Below, in pieces: positions 47,436 to 55,291 of a DNA stretch of 55,291 nucleotides. Numbering within the stretch: position 1 is the first letter of the stretch; the number at the start of each line of letters is the position of its first letter. The notes beneath the pieces were generated by a model. The model was not told the origin of the DNA and ran no database searches. It was given only the letters and a program-made list of their open reading frames with translations. A program made the translations under genes and the position numbers. Source of the DNA: Streptomyces sp. NWU339 (GTDB lineage: Bacteria; Actinomycetota; Actinomycetes; Streptomycetales; Streptomycetaceae); the NCBI RefSeq assembly GCF_003143855.1, contig NZ_QFRK01000049.1, positions 1 through 55,291 on the forward strand, written 5' to 3'.

Positions 47436-47686
47436 CCGACCGGTGGCGATCCGTGAGTGACCAGCATGAGACCCAACGTAGGCGTAACCCCGGCTGAGGG
47501 CACTCCGGCCGTTCCTGGTCGGTGCGCAGGAGCGAGTCCCGGACCCGTTCCGGCTCACCGCGGAGGTCTCCCCCGCCCTACGCGCACGTCTGCCGGGGGC
47601 GGCCGAACGAGTGAGTGCCGTCCGGTTCACAGGCTTTCGGGGAAGGCACTCCAAAAGTGTCTTTCATCCCTCCCCAGGAGAGTCCC

Positions 47687-49489
47687 ATGACTCAAGTCGC
47701 CGACTACGTGCTCCAGCGCTTGTCCGAATGGGGCGTGAAGCGGGTGTACGGCTATCCGGGCGACGGCATCAACGGTCTGCTCGGCGCGTTCGACCGGGCC
47801 GACGGCGATCCGGAGTTCATCCAGACGCGGCACGAGGAGATGGCCGCGTTCATGGCCTGCGCGCACGCGAAGTTCACCGGTGAGGTCGGCTGCTGCACGG
47901 CGACCTCCGGTCCGGGCGCGGTGCACCTGCTCAACGGTCTGTACGACGCCAAGCTCGACCACCAGCCGGTGGTGGCGGTGGTCGGCCAGCAGAAGCGGCT
48001 GTCGCTGGGCACCCACTACCAGCAGGAGATCGCGCTCGACCGGCTGTTCGCGGACGTGTCGGAGTTCTGCCAGATGGTCGTGCACCCGGGCCAGGCCCGG
48101 CACGTCATCGACCGCGCCTTCAAGACGGCGCTGACCACCCGGGGCGTCGCCACGATCATCATCCCCAACGACGTGCAGGAGGAGGACGCCATGCCCTCCC
48201 CGCCGAAGACGCACGGTGCGGTCTTCTCCAGCGTCGGCTGGAGCCGGCCCCGGGTCCTCCCCGACCTTGGGGAGCTGCGCAAGGCCGCCGACATCCTCAA
48301 CGCCGGCAAGAAGGTCGCCATGCTGGTCGGCCAGGGCGCCGCGGAGGCGGAGAGCGAGGTCGTGGAAGTCGCGGAGCTGCTGGGGGCCGGCGTGGCCAAG
48401 GCCCTGCTGGGGCGTGAGGTGCTGCCGGACGACCTGCCGTTCGTGACCGGCCCCATCGGGCTGCTGGGCAGCAAGGCCAGCGACAACATGATCCAGGGCT
48501 GCGACACCCTGTTCATGATCGGCAGCAGCTTCCCGTACGCGGAGTGGCTGCCGGACGAGGGCCAGGCCCGGGGTGTGGAGATCGACATCGACGGCCGGAT
48601 GATCGGCATCCGCTATCCCATGGACGCCCACCTGGTGGGTGACTCCAAGGAGACCCTGCGCGCCCTGATCCCCATGCTCCAGCGCAAGGAGGACCGCTCC
48701 TGGCGGGAGGAGATCGAGAGGGACGTCGTCGAATGGAACGACCTGTGCGAGCGGTGGGCCGACCAGCACTTCGGAGACACCATCAACCCCCAGGCCGTCG
48801 CCGCCGAACTCTCGCCGCGGCTGCCGGACGGCGCCATCCTGACCGCCGACTCCGGCTCGGGCACCAACTGGTGGGCACGCCACCTCAAGCTCCGCGACGG
48901 CATGCGGGCCTCGCTGTCCGGCACCCTGGCGACCATGGGCCCGGGGACGCCGTACGCGATCGCGGCGCGCTTCGCGTACCCGGACCGGCCGGTGATCGCC
49001 TTCATCGGGGACGGCGCGTTCCAGATGAACGGCATGAACGAGATGATCACCGTCAAGCGGTACCTGGACCGCCTGTCCGGACCGGCCCCGCTGATCTTCT
49101 GCGTGTTCAACAACCAGGACCTCAACCAGGTCACCTGGGAGCAGCGCGCCATGGCCGGCGACCCGAAGTACCCGGGCTCCCAGACCATCCCCGACGTCCC
49201 CTACGCCGCCTACGCCGAACTCCTCGGCCTCAAGGGCATCGTCTGCACCCGCCCCAAGAAGGTCGGTGCCGCCTGGGACGAGGCGCTCGCCGCCGACCGG
49301 CCCGTGGTCCTGGAGTTCAAGGTCGACGCGGAGATCGCTCCGATCCCGCCGCACATCATGAAGACACAGGCCAAGAAGGCCGCCAAGGCGGCGCTGCACG
49401 ACCCGGAACTCACCGGCATCGCCACCAAGGGCGTACGCCAGAAGCTCACCGAGTACGCCGAGCACCTCCCCGGCCGGGGGAAGAAGTGA
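47687..49489 (+). CDS. thiamine-diphosphate enzyme, pyruvate oxidase/PoxB-like
   Basis: Protein of 600 residues with the three-domain ThDP fold: an N-terminal PYR domain (YGYPGDGINGLL, catalytic Glu in TRHEEMAAFMA), a central Rossmann-like domain, and a C-terminal PP domain with the metal motif GDGAFQMNGMNE ending at an NN pair (VFNNQDLN). It resembles pyruvate dehydrogenase (quinone)/pyruvate oxidase (PoxB) rather than acetolactate synthase. The ATG has CAGGAG 6 bp upstream. The substrate is inferred. A deletion derivative of the same gene type lies at 52517. Confidence 0.85.
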   Translation: MTQVADYVLQRLSEWGVKRVYGYPGDGINGLLGAFDRADGDPEFIQTRHEEMAAFMACAHAKFTGEVGCCTATSGPGAVHLLNGLYDAKLDHQPVVAVVGQQKRLSLGTHYQQEIALDRLFADVSEFCQMVVHPGQARHVIDRAFKTALTTRGVATIIIPNDVQEEDAMPSPPKTHGAVFSSVGWSRPRVLPDLGELRKAADILNAGKKVAMLVGQGAAEAESEVVEVAELLGAGVAKALLGREVLPDDLPFVTGPIGLLGSKASDNMIQGCDTLFMIGSSFPYAEWLPDEGQARGVEIDIDGRMIGIRYPMDAHLVGDSKETLRALIPMLQRKEDRSWREEIERDVVEWNDLCERWADQHFGDTINPQAVAAELSPRLPDGAILTADSGSGTNWWARHLKLRDGMRASLSGTLATMGPGTPYAIAARFAYPDRPVIAFIGDGAFQMNGMNEMITVKRYLDRLSGPAPLIFCVFNNQDLNQVTWEQRAMAGDPKYPGSQTIPDVPYAAYAELLGLKGIVCTRPKKVGAAWDEALAADRPVVLEFKVDAEIAPIPPHIMKTQAKKAAKAALHDPELTGIATKGVRQKLTEYAEHLPGRGKK

Positions 49490-50580
49490 GCGCCGCGCGG
49501 CGCTCCCCGCGCGGCGGACGGCACCGCCGGACGGGCGGGGGCGTCGTGGTCGTCACCGGGGCGAGCGGCGGGGTCGGCCGGGCCACCGCCCGGGCCTTCG
49601 GCGCGCGCGGAAGCTCCGTGGCCCTGCTCGCGCGGGGCGAGCACGCCCTGGAACGGGCGGCCGACGAGGTGCGGCAGGCGGGTGGACGCGCGCTGCCCCT
49701 GGTCGTGGACGTCGCCGACCCTCAGGCCGTGGACGCCGCCGCGACCCGGGTGGAGGAGGAACTCGGGCCGATCGACGTCTGGGTGAACGCCGCCTTCACG
49801 ACGGTCTTCGCCCCCGTCCAGGAGGTCAGGCCGGAGGAGCTGAAGCGGGCCACGGAGGTGACCTACTTCGGCTTCGTGCACGGCACCCAGGCCGCTCTGC
49901 GGCGCATGACGCCGCGCGATCGCGGCACCATCGTCCAGGTCGGTTCGGCCCTGGCCCAGCGCAGCGTCCCGCTCCAGGCGGTGTACTGCGGGGCCAAGCA
50001 CGCCATCCAGGGGTTCACCGCGTCGCTGCGCTGCGAACTGCTGCACGACCGCAGCGGGGTGCGGGTGACCATGGTCCAGATGCCCGGGCTCAACACGCCC
50101 CAGTTCAGCTGGGTCCTCACCCGGCTGCCCCGGCATCCGCGCCCCGTGGCGCCCGTCTACCAGCCCGAGGTCGCCGCCGAGGCGATCCTGTACGCCGCGG
50201 ACCATCCGGAGCGGCGCGAGTACTGGGTCGGCGGGTCCACCGTCGCCACCCTGCTCGGGCAGAAGCTCGCCCCCGGGCTGCTGGACCGCTACCTGGCCAG
50301 GACCGGTTACGACGGGCAGCAGACGGACCGGCCCGTCGACCCGTCGCGGCCGGTCAACCTCTGGAAGCCGCCGGACGACACCGCTCCGGCCGACTACGGC
50401 GCGCACGGCGTCTTCGACGACGAGGCCCACCCGCGCAGCCTCCAGTTCTGGCTCTCCCGCCACCGCCGGCCGCTCGCGCTGGCCGCCGCCGCGGCCGGTG
50501 CCGCCGCGGCGGTGGTCGGCGGTGTGGGCGGGCGCGTTCAGGCGGGCGCGCTCAGAACGGCAGCGTCGAGGCGTCGTTGA
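49486..50580 (+). CDS. short-chain dehydrogenase with C-terminal membrane tail
   Basis: SDR of 364 residues. The basic N-terminal extension of about 20 residues is followed by VVVTGASGGVGRATARAFG and the catalytic YCGAK. After the SDR domain come about 100 extra residues and a hydrophobic Ala-rich helix near the end (LALAAAAAGAAAAVVGG), likely a membrane anchor. The GTG overlaps the stop of the ThDP gene (GTGA), so the two are translationally coupled. The substrate is unknown. Its 3' end overlaps the convergent GH15 gene by 29 bp. Confidence 0.85.
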   Translation: MSAARRSPRGGRHRRTGGGVVVVTGASGGVGRATARAFGARGSSVALLARGEHALERAADEVRQAGGRALPLVVDVADPQAVDAAATRVEEELGPIDVWVNAAFTTVFAPVQEVRPEELKRATEVTYFGFVHGTQAALRRMTPRDRGTIVQVGSALAQRSVPLQAVYCGAKHAIQGFTASLRCELLHDRSGVRVTMVQMPGLNTPQFSWVLTRLPRHPRPVAPVYQPEVAAEAILYAADHPERREYWVGGSTVATLLGQKLAPGLLDRYLARTGYDGQQTDRPVDPSRPVNLWKPPDDTAPADYGAHGVFDDEAHPRSLQFWLSRHRRPLALAAAAAGAAAAVVGGVGGRVQAGALRTAASRRR

Positions 50581-52333
50581 GGCGGACCGCGCACTCCAGC
50601 AGGAGCGCGTGGACGAAGGCCTGGGGCAGGTTGCCGCGCAGCTGACGCTGCCGTACGTCGTACTCCTCCGCGAACAGCCCGGGCGGCCCGCAGGCCGCCC
50701 GGGTGCGTTCGAACCAGCGGAACGCACCCGTGCGGTCGCCCAGATGGTGCGTGGCCAGAGCCATGGTGAACCCGCACAGCAGGAAGGCGCCCTCCTCCCG
50801 GCCCAGAGGACCGCCGGGGTGGTCGAAGCGGTACACGTATCCGTCCTCGGCCAGTCGGTCCTCGATGTGGGCGCGGGTGACGGCGCTGGTGGGGTCGTCG
50901 GCGGAGGGGCAGCCGCGGGCCAGTGGCACCAGCAGGGCGGCCTCGGCTCCGTCGTCGTCGGCGGCCCGGCGCCAGCGGCCGTCGGCGCGCAGACAGCGAC
51001 GGAGTGTCTCGGCCATGATCACGTCGGCGGTCTCGGTGCAACGCCGCGCCGTCGCGCCGGGCAGCACGTCCGCGATGTGCCGCAGTCCGGAGACGACGCT
51101 CAGCCGGGAGTGGGTCCACCACCGGTCCTCCAGCTCCCACAGGCCTGCGTCGGGCCGCCGCCAGTTGCGTTCCACCGCGTCCACCGTCACGCTCACCGCG
51201 CGTTCCGCCTCCGCGGTGAGCCGGTCGTGCCGGGCGGCCGCGGCGAAGAGCTGCAGCGCCTCGCCGAACGTGTCGAGCTGGAACTGGGTGGCCGCCCGGT
51301 TGCCGATCCGGTCGCCACCGCCCGGATAGCCCGGCAGCCGCAGCGCGTGCTCCTCGGGCACCGGCCCACCGTCGACGGTGTAGGCGGGCCGGACCCGTTC
51401 GCCGTCCTCGAGCACGCGTTCGGCGATGAAGCGCACGGCGCCGTCCATCAGTTCGTGCGGTCCGTGCGCGGCGACCGCGACGCCCGCGTAACACTGGTCG
51501 CGCAGCCAGGCGAAGCGGTAGTCGTAGCTGCGTCCGGTGTTGGCCCGTTCCGGCAGCGACGTGGTGGCGGCGGCGACCATGCCGCCCGCCGAGCTGGTCA
51601 GACCTCGCAGCACCGCGTACGCGTGCCGGGCGTCGCGCGGTGCGGCGAGCGTCGAGCAGTCCGGCACGGCACGCCGCCACTCCCGCTCCGTCGCCCGCCA
51701 CAGTTCCCCCGGCTCGAGGCGCCCCCCGGTGGGGCCCGAGGCGAGCTCCAGCACCAGGTCGTGCTCCTCGCCCCGCCGCAACCGGAACTCGCCGCGCAGC
51801 CCGGACTGCCCGTCCCACTCCGCCTCGGGGGCCCCCAGCAGCCACAGCCGCAGTCCGTCGCCTTGAGCCGTCCACACGCCGCCCTCCAGTCGGGCGTTCG
51901 TCATACGGTGGGCGCCGAAACCGGGACGCGGATCGAGGCTCAGCCGCAGTCGCGTCTCACCCCGCTCCACCCGCATCCGGCGCAGCAGCACCAGCCGGTC
52001 CGGCGTGGCGGGCAGGGCCAGAGCGTCACGGCACTCGATCACGGAGTCCGCGGTCACCCAGCGGCTCACCCGGATGAGGGTCCCCTCCTCGTAGTAACCG
52101 CCCCACACGTGCCACCGGTCGGCGGGTTCCACCGCGAAGTGCCCGGCGCCCGCGATCAGCGCGCTGAAGACCGCGTCGCTGTCCCACCGCGGCGCGCACA
52201 GCCAGACCACCCGGCCCTCGGGATCGACCAGCGCCCCGCGCTCACCGTCGGCCAGCACGGCGTAGTCCCGGATGGCCCAGGGCGGGACGGCGGGGTGCCC
52301 TGTCGCGGCGGGCACCGGGGCTCGGAAGCTCAT
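50552..52333 (-). CDS. GH15-family glycosidase (glucoamylase/trehalase-like)
   Basis: Protein of 593 residues without a signal peptide. An N-terminal beta-sandwich is followed by an (alpha/alpha)6 domain. DYRFAWLRDQCY, WELEDRWWTHSRL (acid Glu region) and FAEEYDVRQRQLRGNLPQAF (base Glu region) match GH15 trehalases and glucoamylases. Cytoplasmic; acts on alpha-glucans or trehalose. The ATG at 52333 was taken as the first start; a longer frame to 52411 is low complexity. Confidence 0.88.
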   Translation of the reverse strand: MSFRAPVPAATGHPAVPPWAIRDYAVLADGERGALVDPEGRVVWLCAPRWDSDAVFSALIAGAGHFAVEPADRWHVWGGYYEEGTLIRVSRWVTADSVIECRDALALPATPDRLVLLRRMRVERGETRLRLSLDPRPGFGAHRMTNARLEGGVWTAQGDGLRLWLLGAPEAEWDGQSGLRGEFRLRRGEEHDLVLELASGPTGGRLEPGELWRATEREWRRAVPDCSTLAAPRDARHAYAVLRGLTSSAGGMVAAATTSLPERANTGRSYDYRFAWLRDQCYAGVAVAAHGPHELMDGAVRFIAERVLEDGERVRPAYTVDGGPVPEEHALRLPGYPGGGDRIGNRAATQFQLDTFGEALQLFAAAARHDRLTAEAERAVSVTVDAVERNWRRPDAGLWELEDRWWTHSRLSVVSGLRHIADVLPGATARRCTETADVIMAETLRRCLRADGRWRRAADDDGAEAALLVPLARGCPSADDPTSAVTRAHIEDRLAEDGYVYRFDHPGGPLGREEGAFLLCGFTMALATHHLGDRTGAFRWFERTRAACGPPGLFAEEYDVRQRQLRGNLPQAFVHALLLECAVRLNDASTLPF

Positions 52334-52516
52334 GACACTGGCCCTAACCGGACCGAACCGGCTGGAAACGTGACGCCGCCGACCGGCGGCTCTTCGGCCC
52401 GGACCGACCACTCACCGTGCGGTCCGCACGAGTGGCAGAACCGGGGGCACCGTTTACGCGGCCCGCCCATGGGTCACCTACTGATGACGGCAGAGGTGCG
52501 TCCGGAGGAGAACGCG

Positions 52517-52783
52517 ATGACGCTGGTGGCCGACTTCGTCCCGCGGCGCCCACAGGAGCGGGGCGCGAAGCGGGTGTACGGCTGTTCGGGTGAGGGCGTC
52601 AACGGCCTGCCCGGCCACCGCGGCGCGCCGAAGAGGACCGGTGCGGCCCGGGGCGGGGAGCCGGCCTTCGACCGGCCCGTGGTGCTGGAGTCCGAGGCGG
52701 GCCCGGAGCGCTTCGACAGCGCCGCCGAGTGCGTACGCCAGGAGCTCACCGAGTACGCAGGGCACCTCCCGGGGCGCCACTGA
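52517..52783 (+). pseudogene. internally deleted remnant of the ThDP (PoxB-like) gene
   Basis: An 88-codon frame joins the start of the ThDP gene to its end. MTLVADFVPRRPQERGAKRV and YGCSGEGVNGLPG mirror MTQVADYV...GVKRVYGYPGDGINGLLG, and FDRPVVLE...VRQELTEYAGHLPGR mirrors ADRPVVLEFKV...VRQKLTEYAEHLPGR at the C-terminus. About 500 residues of cofactor-binding core are missing, so it cannot be an enzyme. A good ribosome site GGAGGAG lies before the ATG, so it may still be translated. The stop overlaps the next ATG (TGATG). Confidence 0.85.
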
Positions 52784-53925
52784 TGCGGGACGACACGACG
52801 TCGTTGGAGGGGTGCACGGTCGACGCGGTCGACGTCCACGCCTTCGAGGTCCCCACCGACGGTCCCGAGGGCAGGGAGCAGGACGGCACCCTGGAGTGGG
52901 ACTCCACGACCCTGGTCCTGGTCCGGGTGCACGCCGGCGGCAGGACCGGGCTGGGTTACACCTACGGGGACGCCTCGGTCGCCTCGTTCGTGCACTCGAA
53001 ACTGACTCCGGTGATCAAGGGTGAGCCCGCCTCCTCGCCTGCGGCGCTGTGGCAGCGGATGGGCGCGCGGATCCGCAACGCCGGGCGTCCCGGCGTCGGG
53101 AGCATGGCGGTCTCCGCCGTGGACGTGGCGCTGTGGGACCTCAAGGCCAGGCTGCTGGACCTTCCGCTGGTGCACCTCCTCCCGGCCTGCCACGACCAGG
53201 TGCCGGTCTACGGGAGCGGTGGCTTCACCAACTACCCCCTGGACCGCCTCACCGACCAGCTCGCCGGCTGGGTGGGCCAGGGCATCCCGCGGGTGAAGCT
53301 GAAGACCTCACGGCAACCGGAACGCGACGCCGACCGCCTGACCGCCGTGCGCAAGGCGATCGGTGACGAACCGGAACTGTTCACCGACGCCAACGGCGCG
53401 CTCGCACGCAAGGAGGCCCTGTACTGGGCGCGGCGGTTCCACGACGAGTGGGACGTGCGCTGGTTCGAGGAGCCCGTCACCTCCGCCGATCTCGAAGGGC
53501 TGCGGATGCTGCGCGACCGGGGGCCGGAACGGCTGGAGATCGCGGCGGGAGAGTACGCCTTCACCGCCCAGGACTTCGTCAACCTCACCGACGGGCCCGC
53601 CGTCGACTGCCTGCAGGCGGACATCACCCGGTGCGGGGGCGTCACCGGCGTGCTGGAGGTCGCCGGCCTGTCGGCCGCCCGGCACCTCGACCTGTCCGCG
53701 CACTGCGCCCCCGCGCTGTCCGCGCACGCCTTCTGTGCCGTGCGTCGGCTGCGGCACCTGGAGTACTTCCATGATCACGTGCGCGTCGAGCACCTGTTGT
53801 TCGACGGCACCCTGTCGCCCGTCGGCGGCGCACTGCGGCCCGACACCGACCGCCCCGGAATCGGCCTGGACGTCAAGTGGGCCGACGCGGAGCCCTACCG
53901 CGTTCACGGGACGCGACCGTCCTGA
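52783..53925 (+). CDS. enolase-superfamily enzyme, mandelate racemase/muconate lactonizing type
   Basis: Protein of 380 residues. The capping domain is N-terminal and the TIM-barrel carries a K-x-K (VKLKTS), metal ligands D (FTDANGA), E (WFEEPV) and E (AAGEYAF), and a C-terminal His (SAHCAPALSAH). These define the mandelate-racemase subgroup; the likely activity is dehydration or epimerisation of a sugar acid. The ATG overlaps the stop of the ThDP remnant. Substrate not readable. Followed by a FAD-linked oxidase gene. Confidence 0.88.
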   Translation: MRDDTTSLEGCTVDAVDVHAFEVPTDGPEGREQDGTLEWDSTTLVLVRVHAGGRTGLGYTYGDASVASFVHSKLTPVIKGEPASSPAALWQRMGARIRNAGRPGVGSMAVSAVDVALWDLKARLLDLPLVHLLPACHDQVPVYGSGGFTNYPLDRLTDQLAGWVGQGIPRVKLKTSRQPERDADRLTAVRKAIGDEPELFTDANGALARKEALYWARRFHDEWDVRWFEEPVTSADLEGLRMLRDRGPERLEIAAGEYAFTAQDFVNLTDGPAVDCLQADITRCGGVTGVLEVAGLSAARHLDLSAHCAPALSAHAFCAVRRLRHLEYFHDHVRVEHLLFDGTLSPVGGALRPDTDRPGIGLDVKWADAEPYRVHGTRPS

Positions 53926-53953
53926 CCAGGACGGCAGAGGAGAGTGGACACCC

Positions 53954-55291
53954 ATGGCCAGAGCGACACGCGGCACGGAGCGGGACGTACCCGCCAAGAC
54001 CGACCCGGGGATCGCGGGACCGCCGCGCGCCCGGCAGACCATCGACGTCGGGAAGCTGGAGCGGGCGCTGCACAAGGCGGTCGAGGGCGAGGTCCGCTTC
54101 GACACCGGCACGCTCGGCCTGTACGCCCAGGACGCGTCCAACTTCCGGCAGGTGCCGGTGGGGGTCGTCGTACCGCGCACCCCGGACGACGTCGTGGCGG
54201 TGCACAGGATCTGCCACCGCTTCGGCGCCCCCGTCCTCAACCGCGGCGGCGGCACCAGTCTGTCCGGCGAGACGGTCAACGAGGCCGTCGTCATCGACCA
54301 CTCGAAATACCTCACCGCCATCGGCGAGATCGACCCCGAGCGTCGCCTCGTCACCTGCGAACCGGGCGTCATCAACGAGGAACTCAACCGCCACACCGGC
54401 GAACACGGCCTGATCTTCGGACCCGACCCCTCCACCCACTCCCGGTGCGTCATCGGCGGCAACATCGGCAACAACTCCTGCGGCATCCACTCGGTGCAGT
54501 CGCAGCTGTACGGCCCCGGCCCGCGCACCAGCGACAACGTCGAGGCCCTGGAGATCGTCACCTACGACGGCGCACGGTTCTGGGTCGGCGTCGACGAGGA
54601 GGAGCGGGTCGACGAGATCATCGCCGCGGGCGGCCGCAAGGGCGAGATCTACGCCGCGCTGCGCGACCTGCGGGACAAGTACGCCGACGCGATCCGGGCC
54701 GGGTTCCCCTCGGAGAAGCAGGTGCCGCGCCGGGTCTCCGGCTACAACCTCGACGAGCTCCTGCCGGAACGCGGCTTCAACGTCGCCCGCGCCCTGGTCG
54801 GCACCGAGAGCACCTGCGCCACGGTGCTGCGGGCCGTCCTCAAGCTCACCCCCGCCCTGCTGCAGCGCACCACCGTGGTGGTGGAGTACGACGACCTCGC
54901 CGACGCGGCCGAGCACTGCGAGGAGATCGTCGAGCGGTGGCGGCCGATCGGTCTGGAGGCCCTGGACGACGAGCTCATCCGGGAACAGCAGGAACAGAAC
55001 ATGAACGTCGAGGACATCAAGGAGCTCCCGCGCCGAGGAGGCGGGGCCTGGCTCGTCGTCCAGTTCGGCGCGGACACCACCGAGGAGTCCGTCGACCGGG
55101 CCCACCGGTTCATCGAGTGGCTCACGGGCGACAAGGGGTACGCCCGCGACCGCATCCGCGTCGCCAAGAGCAAACAGGAGGGCGGCACCAGCGAGCACCT
55201 GTGGGCGATCCGGGAGGGCGGTCTCGGCTCGACCGCGTTCCCACCCGACGGCAAGGACCACTGGCCCGGCTGGGAGGACTCCGCCGTCCCG
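53954..55291 (+). CDS. FAD-linked oxidase (GlcD/YdiJ-like), truncated by window end
   Basis: The ATG at 53954 (GAGGAG upstream) opens 446 codons that run off the right edge with no stop. The N-terminal half shows a PCMH-type FAD-binding domain with NRGGGTSLSGETVN and GGNIGNNSCGIHSV, characteristic of large D-2-hydroxyacid (lactate/glycolate) dehydrogenases of the YdiJ type, which also carry a C-terminal [4Fe-4S] domain. That part would lie beyond the window. It is 28 bp after the enolase-superfamily gene, so a joint role in oxidising a hydroxyacid is plausible. Confidence 0.87.
   Translation, partial: MARATRGTERDVPAKTDPGIAGPPRARQTIDVGKLERALHKAVEGEVRFDTGTLGLYAQDASNFRQVPVGVVVPRTPDDVVAVHRICHRFGAPVLNRGGGTSLSGETVNEAVVIDHSKYLTAIGEIDPERRLVTCEPGVINEELNRHTGEHGLIFGPDPSTHSRCVIGGNIGNNSCGIHSVQSQLYGPGPRTSDNVEALEIVTYDGARFWVGVDEEERVDEIIAAGGRKGEIYAALRDLRDKYADAIRAGFPSEKQVPRRVSGYNLDELLPERGFNVARALVGTESTCATVLRAVLKLTPALLQRTTVVVEYDDLADAAEHCEEIVERWRPIGLEALDDELIREQQEQNMNVEDIKELPRRGGGAWLVVQFGADTTEESVDRAHRFIEWLTGDKGYARDRIRVAKSKQEGGTSEHLWAIREGGLGSTAFPPDGKDHWPGWEDSAVP

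Overview
The window is high-GC actinobacterial DNA with strong G/C bias at third codon positions, frequent GTG starts and short ATGA/GTGA gene overlaps. Content and order point to Streptomyces: an HTH-MurA fusion next to aconitase, ngcEFG, a Rok7B7-type ROK regulator, xylFGH, dxs, and whiI close to hemE. From memory this matches the S. coelicolor SCO5998-SCO6031 neighbourhood, flanked here by accessory DNA on both sides. I saw no rRNA, tRNA, CRISPR array, integrase or complete insertion sequence.

Layout. (1) 231-10200 is a benzoate module: benABCD (dioxygenase plus diol dehydrogenase, benzoate to catechol), benK (MFS importer), a LuxR/LAL-type regulator overlapping benK, and a second, unrelated importer, benE. 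A long perfect inverted repeat and a decayed transporter fragment lie between regulator and benE. Catechol cleavage genes are not in the window. (2) 10443-15444 holds murA2 (an XRE-type HTH fused to an EPSP-synthase-fold MurA domain), a 66-residue DUF4236 gene and acnA. Two palindromes of the same ATCTC-N6-GAGAT architecture lie before murA2 and acnA, and an iron-box-like site lies before acnA. (3) 15458-33299 is a polysaccharide and sugar block: a cellulose-type AA10 LPMO under a perfect CebR operator, a secreted GH92 mannosidase, ngcEFG with a DasR-like site, the ROK regulator and xylFGH, followed by dxs and an amino-acid permease. (4) 33340-42934 holds an NYN/PIN-like protein, a propeller-like protein, fadAB, RNase D, whiI with a visible WhiG-type promoter, a DUF3000 protein and hemE. 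(5) 42935-55291 is a variable region: an EamA relic, a lipoprotein, a cytochrome b/molybdopterin oxidoreductase broken by a frameshift, a ThDP enzyme and a shrunken 88-codon copy of it about 5 kb away, an SDR, a GH15 glycosidase, an enolase-superfamily enzyme and a truncated FAD-linked oxidase.

Working together: region 3 is a biopolymer-feeding block in which several genes carry an operator for a different sugar-responsive regulator (CebR, LacI-type, DasR, with a ROK regulator encoded between the two ABC systems). Aconitase beside it has its own operator candidates, one shared in form with the HTH-MurA gene, suggesting a possible link between the UDP-GlcNAc/PEP pool and the TCA cycle. Region 5 shows active gene decay. 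All functions are assigned by reading motifs and family resemblance; no database search was run.
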